Positions 31,437 to 39,629 of a stretch of DNA of 43,188 nt are shown here, piece after piece. Source of the DNA: Synergistaceae bacterium (lineage in GTDB: Bacteria; Synergistota; Synergistia; Synergistales; Aminobacteriaceae); contig JAFTCP010000066.1 in NCBI GenBank assembly GCA_017454625.1, positions 1 through 43,188 on the forward strand, given 5' to 3'. Below the pieces are notes generated by a model. It saw nothing but the letters and a program-made list of their open reading frames with translations, did no database searches and was not told the DNA's origin. The position numbers were made by a program, and so were the translations under genes. Every line of letters starts with the position of its first letter. Within the stretch, counting starts at the first letter, position 1.

Positions 31437-34334
31437 ATGAAGATTTCATACAGTTTCGGAATTATGGACTTGTTTCATTACGGTCATTTACGCGCATTAA
31501 AGCTCGCTGATGAGGGCTCAGATTTACACATCGTAGGCTTAATCTCGGACAAAGCCGCTCGTGCTTGGGTAGGCAGCATAGTCTCAAGCGAAACAGAACG
31601 CAGGAGGGTTCTGGAAAATCTCAAATGTGTAGACTGGGTTATGCCCCAAGATACTCTGGATCCTACGGAAAATCTAAAGAAACTTCATCATATTTACAGC
31701 GACGCGGAAATTACGTTATTCAGGGGCGACGGAATTTCGATTGTTGCCGCACGGGAATATCTCAAAGGAATTGGCGGAAAAGTTCAATCAATCGATTATT
31801 ACGAGAAACTCTCACCGGCTCAGATCATGGACACGCTGAATAATTATCAGGCCAATGCAGAACGTCATCAAGGAATTATCGCGACAAAAGCCGAAGTTCT
31901 CGCCGCCCTCAAAGAAAGATTGACATTATCAAAAATTGAGGAGATATATATTCTCAAGATTAAGGATTTCAAAGCTGACCCGGAAAAAATATTTGCTGAC
32001 ATATCCGCAAAATATACTAATAGGAGAGGGGGACAAAGAATTGTCGTGCGAAGCTCTTCGTCGCATGAAGACAGCCTAGAAACTTCCAATGCAGGACATT
32101 ATGAAAGCGTCTTAAACGTTGACCCAGCGAGTTACGAGGAAGTTATTAATGCAATCGAAAGAGTGAGAAAATCTTATGACACCCAGCCCCAAGATGAAGA
32201 CGACGAACAAATTTTAATTCAGTCCCAAACTCAAGATGTAGCATTAAGCGGCGTAATCTTCACACGGGAAATTCAAGCCAGCAAGCCCTATTACGTCATT
32301 AATTACGATGCCTCAGGTTCAACCAACACAGTTACAAGCGGAGGGAGAAGCAGCGTAGTCTACATCGCTCATGATGCGGATATTAATGAAATTCCTGACA
32401 GATGGAAAAATTTATATCTCGCCGTCAAAGAAATCGAATCAATCTTAAGCCGATTATTACTCGACATAGAATTTGCGATAAGGACAAACGGGGAAATTGT
32501 GATATTCCAAGTCAGGCCGTTAGCCGCAAATTATCGTTATGGTGTCAGCGGATTATCTAATAAATTACTCGACGACAAGAACAAAATACGCTCGCAATAT
32601 CAACTCTTCAGGAAAAATTCAGGCAATAATATTTTGTCGGATATGGCATTCTGGAACCCGGCGGAGATAATCGGCGAAAACCCGCATAGATTAGATTACT
32701 CGCTTTATAAGGAGATAATCACAAGTCATTCATGGAACTCCGGGCTTGTCCCGTTGGGTTATCGGGAAGTCAACAGGGATTTAATGTATCGGCTTGGCAA
32801 TAAACCGTTTATCTGCATCGAATACGCTTTCGAGTCTCTTATTCCCGCAAGAATTTCTGACAGCTTAGCCCAAAAATTAAAGAGTTTCTATATTGCAAAA
32901 CTTAAACGCGACTTCTCGGCTCATGACAAAATAGAGTTCGAGATAGTTATCAACTGTTTCGACTTCGCAATCGATGACAAACTCGCTGAACTCAGAGCAA
33001 ACAACTTCACTGACGAGGAAACGAACGCGCTTAAACAGGCATTATTCGACATTACGAATGAAGCTGTTAGAAATTACGAGAGAATTTTACATGACGATTT
33101 AGCCTCACTTGATGACCTCGAAAAAATCAGGCTCAATGTAGAACGTCAACTATCAGATTTAACCGGAACTCATGAACTTGTAAAACATGACGGCGAATTT
33201 CTCAGCTCAGGCACAACGGGAAATCATAAACTTGTAAAATCCAATGGAGAATTTCTCGAAACAGGAAAAACCGAAATTCATGAGTTAATAAAATTGGCCG
33301 GAGAATTGCTCGATGCTGTGAAAAATTTAGGAACTCCCCAGTTTTCACGTCAGGCGAGACTTGCTTTTATCGCGCGTGCGTTATGCGGATCGTTACGGGA
33401 TAAAAATTTCTGGAGCGTTGAAGATTATAATAACTTCATGGCAGGAATTGAGACAGTCGCGACCTCGTTCAAAGAGGACTTCAGCAAGTTCATAAACGGA
33501 GAGATTAACACCGAAGACTTTAACGGGACTTACGGGCATTTGAGGGCAGGAACTTATGACATAACAACGCCCCGATACGATGCTCAGGATTTCTCAGAAG
33601 GGAACGGGAATATCTCAGCTTCGGACGGGAAAAATCAAAGCCGAGAAACTTTTACGAATATCGACGGAACAGAACGAGCCTTGAAAGTTTACGGGATTGA
33701 CGCAGAGCCTGAAGAATTTTTGCGCTTCATGAAACAAGCTCTTGAACAAAGGGAATATTTCAAGTTTATATTCACTCGTTCACTTAGCCGAGCAATTGAG
33801 ATAATCGCGATTATCGCTGAAAAATTAGGCTTCGACAGAAACAACATATCATACTTCGGCATTGAGGAAATTTTAGGCTTGCAATTCTACGATAACATTA
33901 ACGACATGAGCGAATATTTACGTGAAACATTGCCCGAACGCAAAAAAATTTATTCAGGCTATTCACAGGTAATAATGCCGGAGATAATCAGCTCGCCTTC
34001 AGACTTCGACATTGTGAGCATGACCGACGCACGCCCGAATTTCATAACGGATAAGAAAATTTCAAGCGAATGCATAAAACTCGGCGAGAATAATAATCTT
34101 GACATAGCGGGAAAAATTATCTTAATCGAAAAAGCGGATCCCGGCTATGACTGGATTTTCACGAAGAATATTGCGGGGTTAATCACGAAATACGGCGGGG
34201 CGGCTTCTCATATGGCTATTCGATGCGCTGAGTTCGGAATTCCTGCGGCAATCGGATGCGGCGAGAAAATTTTTGCTTCGGCTTGTTCACGTGAATTTAT
34301 CGAGCTTGACTGTCATAACAGGAAAATATTGTGA
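31437..34334 (+). CDS. Cytidylyltransferase fused to L-glutamine kinase-like enzyme
   Basis: This is a 965-residue fusion. Residues 1 to about 140 are a TagD-like nucleotidyltransferase with HxGH as FHYGH (His14, His17) and FRGDGIS. The rest resembles PEP synthase/PPDK. It has an ATP-grasp domain (RIVVRSSSSHEDSLETSNAG, about 200-360, ending EIVIFQVRPLAANY), a long helical middle, and a C-terminal swivelling domain with the phospho-carrier His925 in GGAASHMAIR. This layout without a PEP-binding barrel matches Campylobacter Cj1418, an L-glutamine kinase that phosphorylates the side-chain amide for capsule phosphoramidate. The next two genes match the following steps, which supports the assignment. 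The TagD-like domain is an extra part, perhaps a second CTP-using step. An 18-residue repeat occurs three times near residues 579-628. PEP synthase-like phosphotransfer to another substrate is the alternative. Confidence 0.8.
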   Translation: MKISYSFGIMDLFHYGHLRALKLADEGSDLHIVGLISDKAARAWVGSIVSSETERRRVLENLKCVDWVMPQDTLDPTENLKKLHHIYSDAEITLFRGDGISIVAAREYLKGIGGKVQSIDYYEKLSPAQIMDTLNNYQANAERHQGIIATKAEVLAALKERLTLSKIEEIYILKIKDFKADPEKIFADISAKYTNRRGGQRIVVRSSSSHEDSLETSNAGHYESVLNVDPASYEEVINAIERVRKSYDTQPQDEDDEQILIQSQTQDVALSGVIFTREIQASKPYYVINYDASGSTNTVTSGGRSSVVYIAHDADINEIPDRWKNLYLAVKEIESILSRLLLDIEFAIRTNGEIVIFQVRPLAANYRYGVSGLSNKLLDDKNKIRSQYQLFRKNSGNNILSDMAFWNPAEIIGENPHRLDYSLYKEIITSHSWNSGLVPLGYREVNRDLMYRLGNKPFICIEYAFESLIPARISDSLAQKLKSFYIAKLKRDFSAHDKIEFEIVINCFDFAIDDKLAELRANNFTDEETNALKQALFDITNEAVRNYERILHDDLASLDDLEKIRLNVERQLSDLTGTHELVKHDGEFLSSGTTGNHKLVKSNGEFLETGKTEIHELIKLAGELLDAVKNLGTPQFSRQARLAFIARALCGSLRDKNFWSVEDYNNFMAGIETVATSFKEDFSKFINGEINTEDFNGTYGHLRAGTYDITTPRYDAQDFSEGNGNISASDGKNQSRETFTNIDGTERALKVYGIDAEPEEFLRFMKQALEQREYFKFIFTRSLSRAIEIIAIIAEKLGFDRNNISYFGIEEILGLQFYDNINDMSEYLRETLPERKKIYSGYSQVIMPEIISSPSDFDIVSMTDARPNFITDKKISSECIKLGENNNLDIAGKIILIEKADPGYDWIFTKNIAGLITKYGGAASHMAIRCAEFGIPAAIGCGEKIFASACSREFIELDCHNRKIL
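33171..33320 (+). repeat. Three in-frame 54-bp tandem repeats
   Basis: CATGAACTTG (33171), CATAAACTTG (33225) and CATGAGTTAA (33279) start copies exactly 54 bp apart. The protein reads HELVKHDGEFLSSG, HKLVKSNGEFLETG and HELIKLAGELLDAV. The repeats lie in the helical linker of the glutamine kinase-like protein and keep the frame. Confidence 0.9.
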
Positions 34335-34361
34335 AGAAATATCATGAAGGAGGAAAATATC

Positions 34362-34991
34362 ATGAAGACTGTAATTTTCACACAGCGAGTTGACATAATC
34401 GAGGCTTATAACGAACGCAGGGATTGTGCGGACCAACGAATAACGGAGCTTATAAAATTTTGCGGTTATCTTCCTGTTCCAATTCCCAATAAGCTAAATC
34501 ATGAGGAGATTGAAAATTTTATCGGAATAATCAATCCTTCAGGAATAATTTTCACCGGCGGCAACAGCTTAGTGAAATACGGCGGCAACGCTCCTGAACG
34601 AGATTTTACGGAACATGTTTTAGTCGACATTGCCATTGATAAAAATATTCCCGTTTATGCGCTTTGTCGAGGAATGCAATTTATTCTTGATTACTTTGCT
34701 CAAGAACTCGTGAACGTAAAAGGGCATGTTGCAATTCGTCATGAATTAATCAGCGATGAAAAAATTTACTCAGGCCGTGAAGTCAATTCATATCATAATC
34801 AGGCTTGTGTAAAATTAATTCCCGGCGAGCTTGAAACTTTAGCAAAAACTTCTGACGGAGTTATCGAAGCCGTACGACATAAGACCAGGCCAATTTTAGC
34901 GACAATGTGGCATCCGGAACGTGAAAGCGTGTTTGTGAGTGAGGATATTGACATGATAAAAAATTTATTTGCTGAAGGAGAAACGAATTAA
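34362..34991 (+). CDS. Gamma-glutamyl-CDP-amidate hydrolase-like amidotransferase
   Basis: This 209-residue class I glutamine amidotransferase-fold hydrolase has the nucleophile elbow YALCRGMQF with Cys102, then SYHNQACVKL and MWHPERE with the catalytic His and Glu. I choose ATG 34362, since AAGGAGG (34347-34353) sits eight bases before it; the in-frame ATG at 34344 lies before that site. It belongs to the peptidase C26 group that includes Cj1417, which releases cytidine diphosphoramidate from gamma-glutamyl-CDP-amidate. Its place between a Cj1418-like and a Cj1416-like gene argues for this over a general gamma-Glu-GABA hydrolase. Confidence 0.82.
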   Translation: MKTVIFTQRVDIIEAYNERRDCADQRITELIKFCGYLPVPIPNKLNHEEIENFIGIINPSGIIFTGGNSLVKYGGNAPERDFTEHVLVDIAIDKNIPVYALCRGMQFILDYFAQELVNVKGHVAIRHELISDEKIYSGREVNSYHNQACVKLIPGELETLAKTSDGVIEAVRHKTRPILATMWHPERESVFVSEDIDMIKNLFAEGETN

Positions 34992-34993
34992 TT

Positions 34994-35776
34994 ATGAAAG
35001 CATTGATTTTAGCGGCAGGACAAGGGACGAGGCTCAAGAAATACACGCAGGGACTTCCCAAAGGAATGCTGAATTTCGACGGCAAAACTATTATTCAACG
35101 TCAGCTTGAGATTTACAGGGCTTGCGGAATTGATGATATTTCCATCGTAAGGGGCTATGCGGCTGAAAAAATTAATTATGAGGGCGTGAAATATTATGAC
35201 AATCTTGACTACGCAAATACAAACATGGTCGAGTCCCTTATGGCGGCAAAAAGCGAGTTCAACGATGACTTAATCGTGAGCTATTCTGATATTTTGTTCG
35301 AGCCCGGAATGTTGAAAGCGATGATGAACGCTGACGGGGATTTTTGCGTTTCCGTTGATGATGACTGGCGCGAATATTGGCAAAAACGTTACGGGAAAAT
35401 TGACTTTGACACCGAGAGCCTCACGATTGACGACGATAATAATATCACTGAACTCGGACTTGAAAATCCACAACTTGAAACGATAAGTGCAAGATACATA
35501 GGATTATTGAAGTTTTCACGCGCTGGGCTTGAATATATCGTAAAAACTATGAATGAAGCCTACAAGAATTACGAGGGCAAAGCCTGGCAGCAATCGGGTA
35601 AAACAGTTCGCAAAGCCTACATGACGGATTTACTCAACGCGATAATCGAATCAGGACGAAAAGTTAAGGCGGTAAGATTTTCTCACGGATGGATTGAGTT
35701 CGACACAAACGAGGATTACGAGCAAGCCTGTAAATGGGCAGAAGACGGCTCATTGAAAACGTTGATTAATCTTTGA
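34994..35776 (+). CDS. CTP:phosphoglutamine cytidylyltransferase-like enzyme
   Basis: This is a 260-residue sugar-nucleotidyltransferase fold. It has LILAAGQGTRLKKYTQGLPK as the nucleotide-binding loop, VSYSDILFEPGM with the metal Asp, and FSHGWIEFDTNEDYEQA at the end. Members next to glutamine kinase genes (Cj1416 type) move CMP from CTP to L-glutamine phosphate. It begins two bases after the hydrolase gene and completes a three-gene operon. A MobA-like or phosphocholine-type cytidylyltransferase is the alternative. Confidence 0.82.
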   Translation: MKALILAAGQGTRLKKYTQGLPKGMLNFDGKTIIQRQLEIYRACGIDDISIVRGYAAEKINYEGVKYYDNLDYANTNMVESLMAAKSEFNDDLIVSYSDILFEPGMLKAMMNADGDFCVSVDDDWREYWQKRYGKIDFDTESLTIDDDNNITELGLENPQLETISARYIGLLKFSRAGLEYIVKTMNEAYKNYEGKAWQQSGKTVRKAYMTDLLNAIIESGRKVKAVRFSHGWIEFDTNEDYEQACKWAEDGSLKTLINL

Positions 35777-35786
35777 TGAATTAATG

Positions 35787-35821
35787 CCTCCCCTGAAATT
35801 TTATGCGGGAGGTTATTTTTT
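35787..35821 (+). terminator. Terminator of the phosphoramidate operon
   Basis: CCTCCC (35787-35792) pairs with GGGAGG (35807-35812) over a 14-base loop and is followed by TTATTTTTT. It closes the three-gene operon. Confidence 0.8.
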
Positions 35822-35926
35822 GTCGTTATAGAACTCGCTTATCAGGGACTTCACAACGTGAAATATCAGCCCCAAAATTCCCGTCAAGACGATTACACCT
35901 AATAAGCACCAGACAAATTCAACCAT
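35813..35926 (-). CDS. Small hydrophobic membrane peptide (toxin-like)
   Basis: This 37-residue frame starts at ATG 35926 with GGAG sequences just upstream. The product, MVEFVWCLLGVIVLTGILGL followed by IFHVVKSLISEFYNDKK, has one transmembrane helix and a charged C-terminal tail. That is the design of small type I toxins and holin-like peptides. Upstream, the opposite-strand region contains a long hairpin that could terminate transcripts in both directions. It sits in the 395-bp gap after the phosphoramidate operon; the rest of the gap holds hairpins only. Size makes this tentative. Confidence 0.4.
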   Translation of the reverse strand: MVEFVWCLLGVIVLTGILGLIFHVVKSLISEFYNDKK

Positions 35927-35962
35927 GCTCCGACAACTCCATTCATGACGAAAAAAGAAAGC

Positions 35963-36023
35963 GGCAGGTCGTCTGAGCAAGGGCGTAATGCTTAAGAGCT
36001 GCTTTTATCAGGGACTTCCTGCC
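35963..36023. terminator. Long bidirectional hairpin flanked by T-runs
   Basis: GGCAGG (35963-35968) pairs with CCTGCC (36018-36023). AATTTTT follows on the plus strand and GCTTTCTTTTTT on the minus strand. The enclosed 49 bases can fold further. CTTTTATCAGGGACTTC inside it repeats CTTATCAGGGACTTC from the small-peptide gene 170 bp away. Confidence 0.5.
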
Positions 36024-36052
36024 AATTTTTAGACTACAAAAGAGGTTCATAC

Positions 36053-36081
36053 GCTTCTTTGCAGGTTACATACAAAGAAGC
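36053..36081. promoter_or_regulatory. Perfect 9-bp inverted repeat before the LytTR gene
   Basis: GCTTCTTTG (36053-36061) and CAAAGAAGC (36073-36081) are exact inverted repeats around 11 bases. No T-run follows, so an operator or RNA hairpin upstream of the response regulator gene is likelier than a terminator. Confidence 0.45.
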
Positions 36082-36198
36082 TGAAACGTGTATAAATGAA
36101 ATTATATCAAACAAGATTTATTATTATAATAATTAAGGCATCTTTGGTATTATTTACGGAATATTTTTATCATGAGTTATTTTGTGGGGAAAAACTTT

Positions 36199-36902
36199 AT
36201 GCATAACATAGCGATTTGTTCGGGAAATCCTGAGGAATTAACACAGCTTCAAAATATAATTGATGACTATGAAGAGTTCTCTAATGAAGATTTTACCGTG
36301 AAAGTTTTTCCGAGTTCTGAGGCATTAACTTTAGCTATGAAGAGTTACAGGCCGGATATTCTCGTGATTGACGCTGCCGGAGGGATTGAGACTGTGAGAA
36401 ATCTTCGAAGGGAAAATTACACGGGCGAGATTATTTTCACGGCCTCAAACGGTGAACACGCTCTTGAAGCATTTGACCTTGAAGCCCGGCAGTATTTCAT
36501 CAGACCGATTAACCCGCAAAAATTCTTCAGGACACTTGAGAAAATTATGCCGCCTAAAAAGTTTATCATCGTCAAGCAGCGAAGGAACATACGAAAAATT
36601 TTGTGTGATGAAATTCTTTACTGTGAGACTAACGGCAAGCATCAGGAGATTTACACGTTCAACGAGAAAATTACGGTGAGGATTACGGCTCGCGAAATGA
36701 AAAAATTAGCCCCCCCCCCCCTTACGGTAATTTTACCACCTTAGGTTCAGCATATTTACTTAACATCGAGAACATAATATCTCTTTCAGCTGACGAATGC
36801 AAAGTAATCTTCTCAGGAGGAAGGGAATTAATATTGTCGTGGAAAAAGTTTCAGGCTTTGAGAAGGGAACTCAAAAATTTTTACGGGCTTAGGAAAAAAT
36901 AA
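36199..36902 (+). pseudogene. LytTR response regulator, frameshifted at a C12 tract
   Basis: The first part encodes a receiver domain (starting MHNIAICSGNPEELTQL, phospho-Asp in ILVIDAAGG, and RQYFIRPINPQKF) and the first half of a LytTR DNA-binding domain (RNIRKILCDEILYCETNGKH). At 36710-36721 there are 12 consecutive C. Translation then leaves frame and stops at 36742-36744. The rest of LytTR is intact in another frame (YGNFTTLGSAYLLNIENIIS to YGLRKK, stop 36900-36902). Thirteen or ten C would restore one protein of about 234 residues. ATG 36199 follows GGGGA; ATG 36172 is an alternative. No histidine kinase is adjacent. Either a phase-variable switch or a sequencing error. Confidence 0.85.
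36710..36721 (+). repeat. Poly-C (C12) homopolymer inside a regulator gene
   Basis: Twelve C residues in a row in the middle of the LytTR domain, the longest homopolymer I noticed in the window. Tracts of this type mutate by slippage and act as on/off switches in host-associated bacteria. Confidence 0.9.
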
Positions 36903-36940
36903 ACCCTCCCGCTTGGAACGAGAGGGCAAATAATCTTTTT
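36893..36940. terminator. Bidirectional terminator between the LytTR and HAD genes
   Basis: CCCTC (36904-36908) pairs with GAGGG (36922-36926). CTTTTT follows on the plus strand and TTTATTTTTT on the minus strand. It serves the convergent regulator and HAD genes. Confidence 0.6.
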
Positions 36941-38021
36941 ACTGTCTGAATTTCTGTTCGGTCTTTTCTACGCCGTCGCCGTAAATAGTTTTCCAGTCGT
37001 CGCGCATTGAAATCGGGACCCAGCCGAATTTTTCACACGTTGATTTGTAGCCCTGAGCTTTTTTCGCGTTGCCGTAATCTCTCGTTTCATCGTCTGCGCA
37101 TACGCCCATCGCAAAGCCTTTATACTTGGGATTGAAAATTGCGTAATTCAGCATTGACGAGTCAGAGCCGCTGTTTCCTAAGCCCATAACCGGACGTTTG
37201 CCGATTTCTTTATAGATGCTTGAGACCTTGTTCATCTTGTTATTCGTTACGAGATAAGGCCCGCGAACTACAACATCATCCTGCTTGAACTCGAAATAAA
37301 GCCCGTCAGTAAAGCCCTGTCGTCTTGCAAGCGGTAAGCTGTCAGTTCCGATTACGTTTGCCGGTGAAATTGAGGGGATTGCGCCTCGTAAAGCAACTCG
37401 CATTAATTGACGATCCGCCGCCGTAACAACATAGAAGCTAAAGCCGTTAGCCTGTAAATATTTAATCACTTCGACCATTGGCAAATAATACGCTTCGGAA
37501 AATTTGCAATTGCTCAGGCCATCAAGCGGCGTGTTGTTAATAAAGTTCTCGGCGTAAGCATCAAACTCCTCAACCGTCATTCCATCGAAGGCGTAAGACT
37601 GTGCGCTGTCCTCTCCGGCATCAATAGCTGTTGAGATATTTCCGGCTTTGGCGGCTTTCAAGGCTTCCTGTGCGAAGGCGAATACTCTGGGATTAGGCGT
37701 GTAAGTGTCATCGTCAAAAACTCTGTGGAAGAACAAATACCATTCCATATAGATTGGCGCGAGTTCTCCGTAAATGGTTCCGTCCATGTCAGATACGCAA
37801 ATTCTATCTTCAACGGGAATAAAATTCGGGCTTTCAGGGTTAGTAACGTCCTCAACGTAGGCTTTCAACGCTTGAAATGATTTTGAGTCTTCGTTCCAAT
37901 ATTTGAAGTCCGAACCGTCAGCCTTCACTGAAATACTCGCAATATCCTCAACGGACATTGCACAGGCCAATCCTGCGAATGATAACACGATAATTAACGC
38001 TGATAAAAATTTTCTCATCAT
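36939..38021 (-). CDS. Exported HAD-family phosphatase
   Basis: This 360-residue protein has a cleavable signal peptide (MMRKFLSALIIVLSFAGLAC with a likely cut after ACA), so it works outside the membrane. HAD motif I is SDMDGTIYG, motif II is in FYVVTAADRQ, and motif IV is in VMGLGNSGSDSSML. The cap region before motif II is large. The substrate is unknown, but its place downstream of the TRAP and flavoprotein genes, three bases from the flavoprotein stop, suggests it dephosphorylates a compound outside the cell membrane, perhaps for uptake by the TRAP system. Confidence 0.82.
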   Translation of the reverse strand: MMRKFLSALIIVLSFAGLACAMSVEDIASISVKADGSDFKYWNEDSKSFQALKAYVEDVTNPESPNFIPVEDRICVSDMDGTIYGELAPIYMEWYLFFHRVFDDDTYTPNPRVFAFAQEALKAAKAGNISTAIDAGEDSAQSYAFDGMTVEEFDAYAENFINNTPLDGLSNCKFSEAYYLPMVEVIKYLQANGFSFYVVTAADRQLMRVALRGAIPSISPANVIGTDSLPLARRQGFTDGLYFEFKQDDVVVRGPYLVTNNKMNKVSSIYKEIGKRPVMGLGNSGSDSSMLNYAIFNPKYKGFAMGVCADDETRDYGNAKKAQGYKSTCEKFGWVPISMRDDWKTIYGDGVEKTEQKFRQ

Positions 38022-38023
38022 TA

Positions 38024-39547
38024 CTAATAAATAAACTCCTTTTCATATTCTGGTTTTTGCGCGGGGTAATCCGTTCTGTTCAGAGTTCCCCTGCTTTCCT
38101 TACGATTGAACGCGGCTTTTGCGATTAAGTGAATTGCTAAGGCTGTCTGCTGGGTCATGTCGTCTTGGGCAATTTCAGGGTCTGCAAGAATTTCATGCGT
38201 GGCTTCAAGCGCTTTGCTCAAATCCTCGCCGTTCCTGTAAACTCCGAGTGCATGGCCCGCGATTTCCTGCAACTTCGCAAGATATTTCTCACGTACAGCA
38301 TCATCACGCTTGTAATCAACCGGACATTCTTCAATTTTACGGTCAAGTTCGCCAGTTCGCATAATTCCTTCTGCGCAAAGTAAACCTGACATCGTAGCTT
38401 GACTTGCGGCATTTCCGGCACATCGACAAGCTCCGTGAATTCCTCCGCAGGCTTCTCCGATAGCGTAAAGTCCGGGAACATCAGACTCATAATTTCTGTC
38501 AACTTTAATTCCGCCTGAAAAACTGTGCGGCATTGGCCCGACTTCAAGCAATTCTTTCTTGGGATCGCATCCGCTCGCAATCAACCTGTTATAGAACCAA
38601 GGATAAGCCTTAAGAATGTTTACGTCAAGATGTCTCAAGTCAACCAAAATTCCGCCGTGAGGATTGCCCTTTCCTTTTGCGACTTGCTTCCAAATTTCAT
38701 GGTTGATTAATGACTTCGGCGCTCCGGCTTCCCCTTGAGGACGAACTTCAAGCAAAAATCTTTCGCCGTCAGAGTTAAGCAAATATCCTCCTTCTCCGAG
38801 CATCGCCGTTGGACAAGGTTCACCAACAGCACCAGCGGGAGACATCATTACCATCGGTTCGAACTCGATAAACTCAATATCAACGAGACTTGCTCCGGCA
38901 TTTTTCGCCATTCCTAATGTGTTGCCTTTAACGTCGTCAGGATATGTTGAAGTCCCTAATAAATTTCCAACTCCGCCCCATGAAGCTACGACAACAGGAG
39001 CGTAAACGTTGTAAGGTTCTCCGCCGTTTTCGATAACCGTGAAGCCGTCAATTTTCCCAGATTTATTCTTGAGCAACTTCACGACGACGCATTTTTTGTG
39101 AAACTCAATTCCGGCCTCTTCAAGTTTCTTAAGCATAATATTCTCAATCTCAACGCCAATTAAATTTGTCGTCTGGCATAACGAACGCGGGTATGTATGT
39201 CCTGAAACGTGGCGTAATTTTATGCTTCCGTCGTCATTATGAGCAAAAGTTACTCCCCATCGACATAAAAGCTCATAACTCCTTAACGTATTAGCCGCCA
39301 TTTCGTTCACAAGCTCTTTATTCCCAATATTATAACCTGCCGCTAACATGTCCTTTGCGTATTGTTCGGGAGTGTCGCCGTAGGGATTTTCAGGGAGAAC
39401 AAAATTTATTGCCGCGATATATGGAGTTCCTCCGAGACCGTCAGCGTAAATTGCAATGTCCTTCACGCCCTCTTCATGAAGACGTGCCGCTGCCGCGAGT
39501 GCCGCTAATCCGCTTCCTGCTATAGCAACTTTATGATGTCTGGTCAT
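38024..39547 (-). CDS. FAD-dependent fumarate reductase-like oxidoreductase
   Basis: This 507-residue protein of the SdhA/FrdA/AspOx flavoprotein family has an FAD motif AIAGSGLAALAAAARLHE, a substrate-side HVSGHTYPRS, HSFSGGIKVDRNYESDVPGL, IGEACGGIHGACRCAGNAAS, and a C-terminal NRKESRGTLNRTDYP. There is no signal peptide, haem motif or FMN-binding domain. It therefore probably takes electrons from a soluble or membrane donor not encoded here. With the TRAP transporter it may import and reduce an organic acid. The substrate is not set by the residues I can see. Confidence 0.85.
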   Translation of the reverse strand: MTRHHKVAIAGSGLAALAAAARLHEEGVKDIAIYADGLGGTPYIAAINFVLPENPYGDTPEQYAKDMLAAGYNIGNKELVNEMAANTLRSYELLCRWGVTFAHNDDGSIKLRHVSGHTYPRSLCQTTNLIGVEIENIMLKKLEEAGIEFHKKCVVVKLLKNKSGKIDGFTVIENGGEPYNVYAPVVVASWGGVGNLLGTSTYPDDVKGNTLGMAKNAGASLVDIEFIEFEPMVMMSPAGAVGEPCPTAMLGEGGYLLNSDGERFLLEVRPQGEAGAPKSLINHEIWKQVAKGKGNPHGGILVDLRHLDVNILKAYPWFYNRLIASGCDPKKELLEVGPMPHSFSGGIKVDRNYESDVPGLYAIGEACGGIHGACRCAGNAASQATMSGLLCAEGIMRTGELDRKIEECPVDYKRDDAVREKYLAKLQEIAGHALGVYRNGEDLSKALEATHEILADPEIAQDDMTQQTALAIHLIAKAAFNRKESRGTLNRTDYPAQKPEYEKEFIY

Positions 39548-39629
39548 GTAATTTCTCCTTTCTTTGTGATCTATTAAGGGGACAAAATTCGCCCCCCTCG
39601 ATAATTTTTTCGTGTTCTCAGTGTTTTAC

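Noticed and set aside
36299-36679. Additional plus- and minus-strand frames inside the LytTR gene
   Set aside because: Shadows of the receiver-domain coding frame without ribosome-binding sites.
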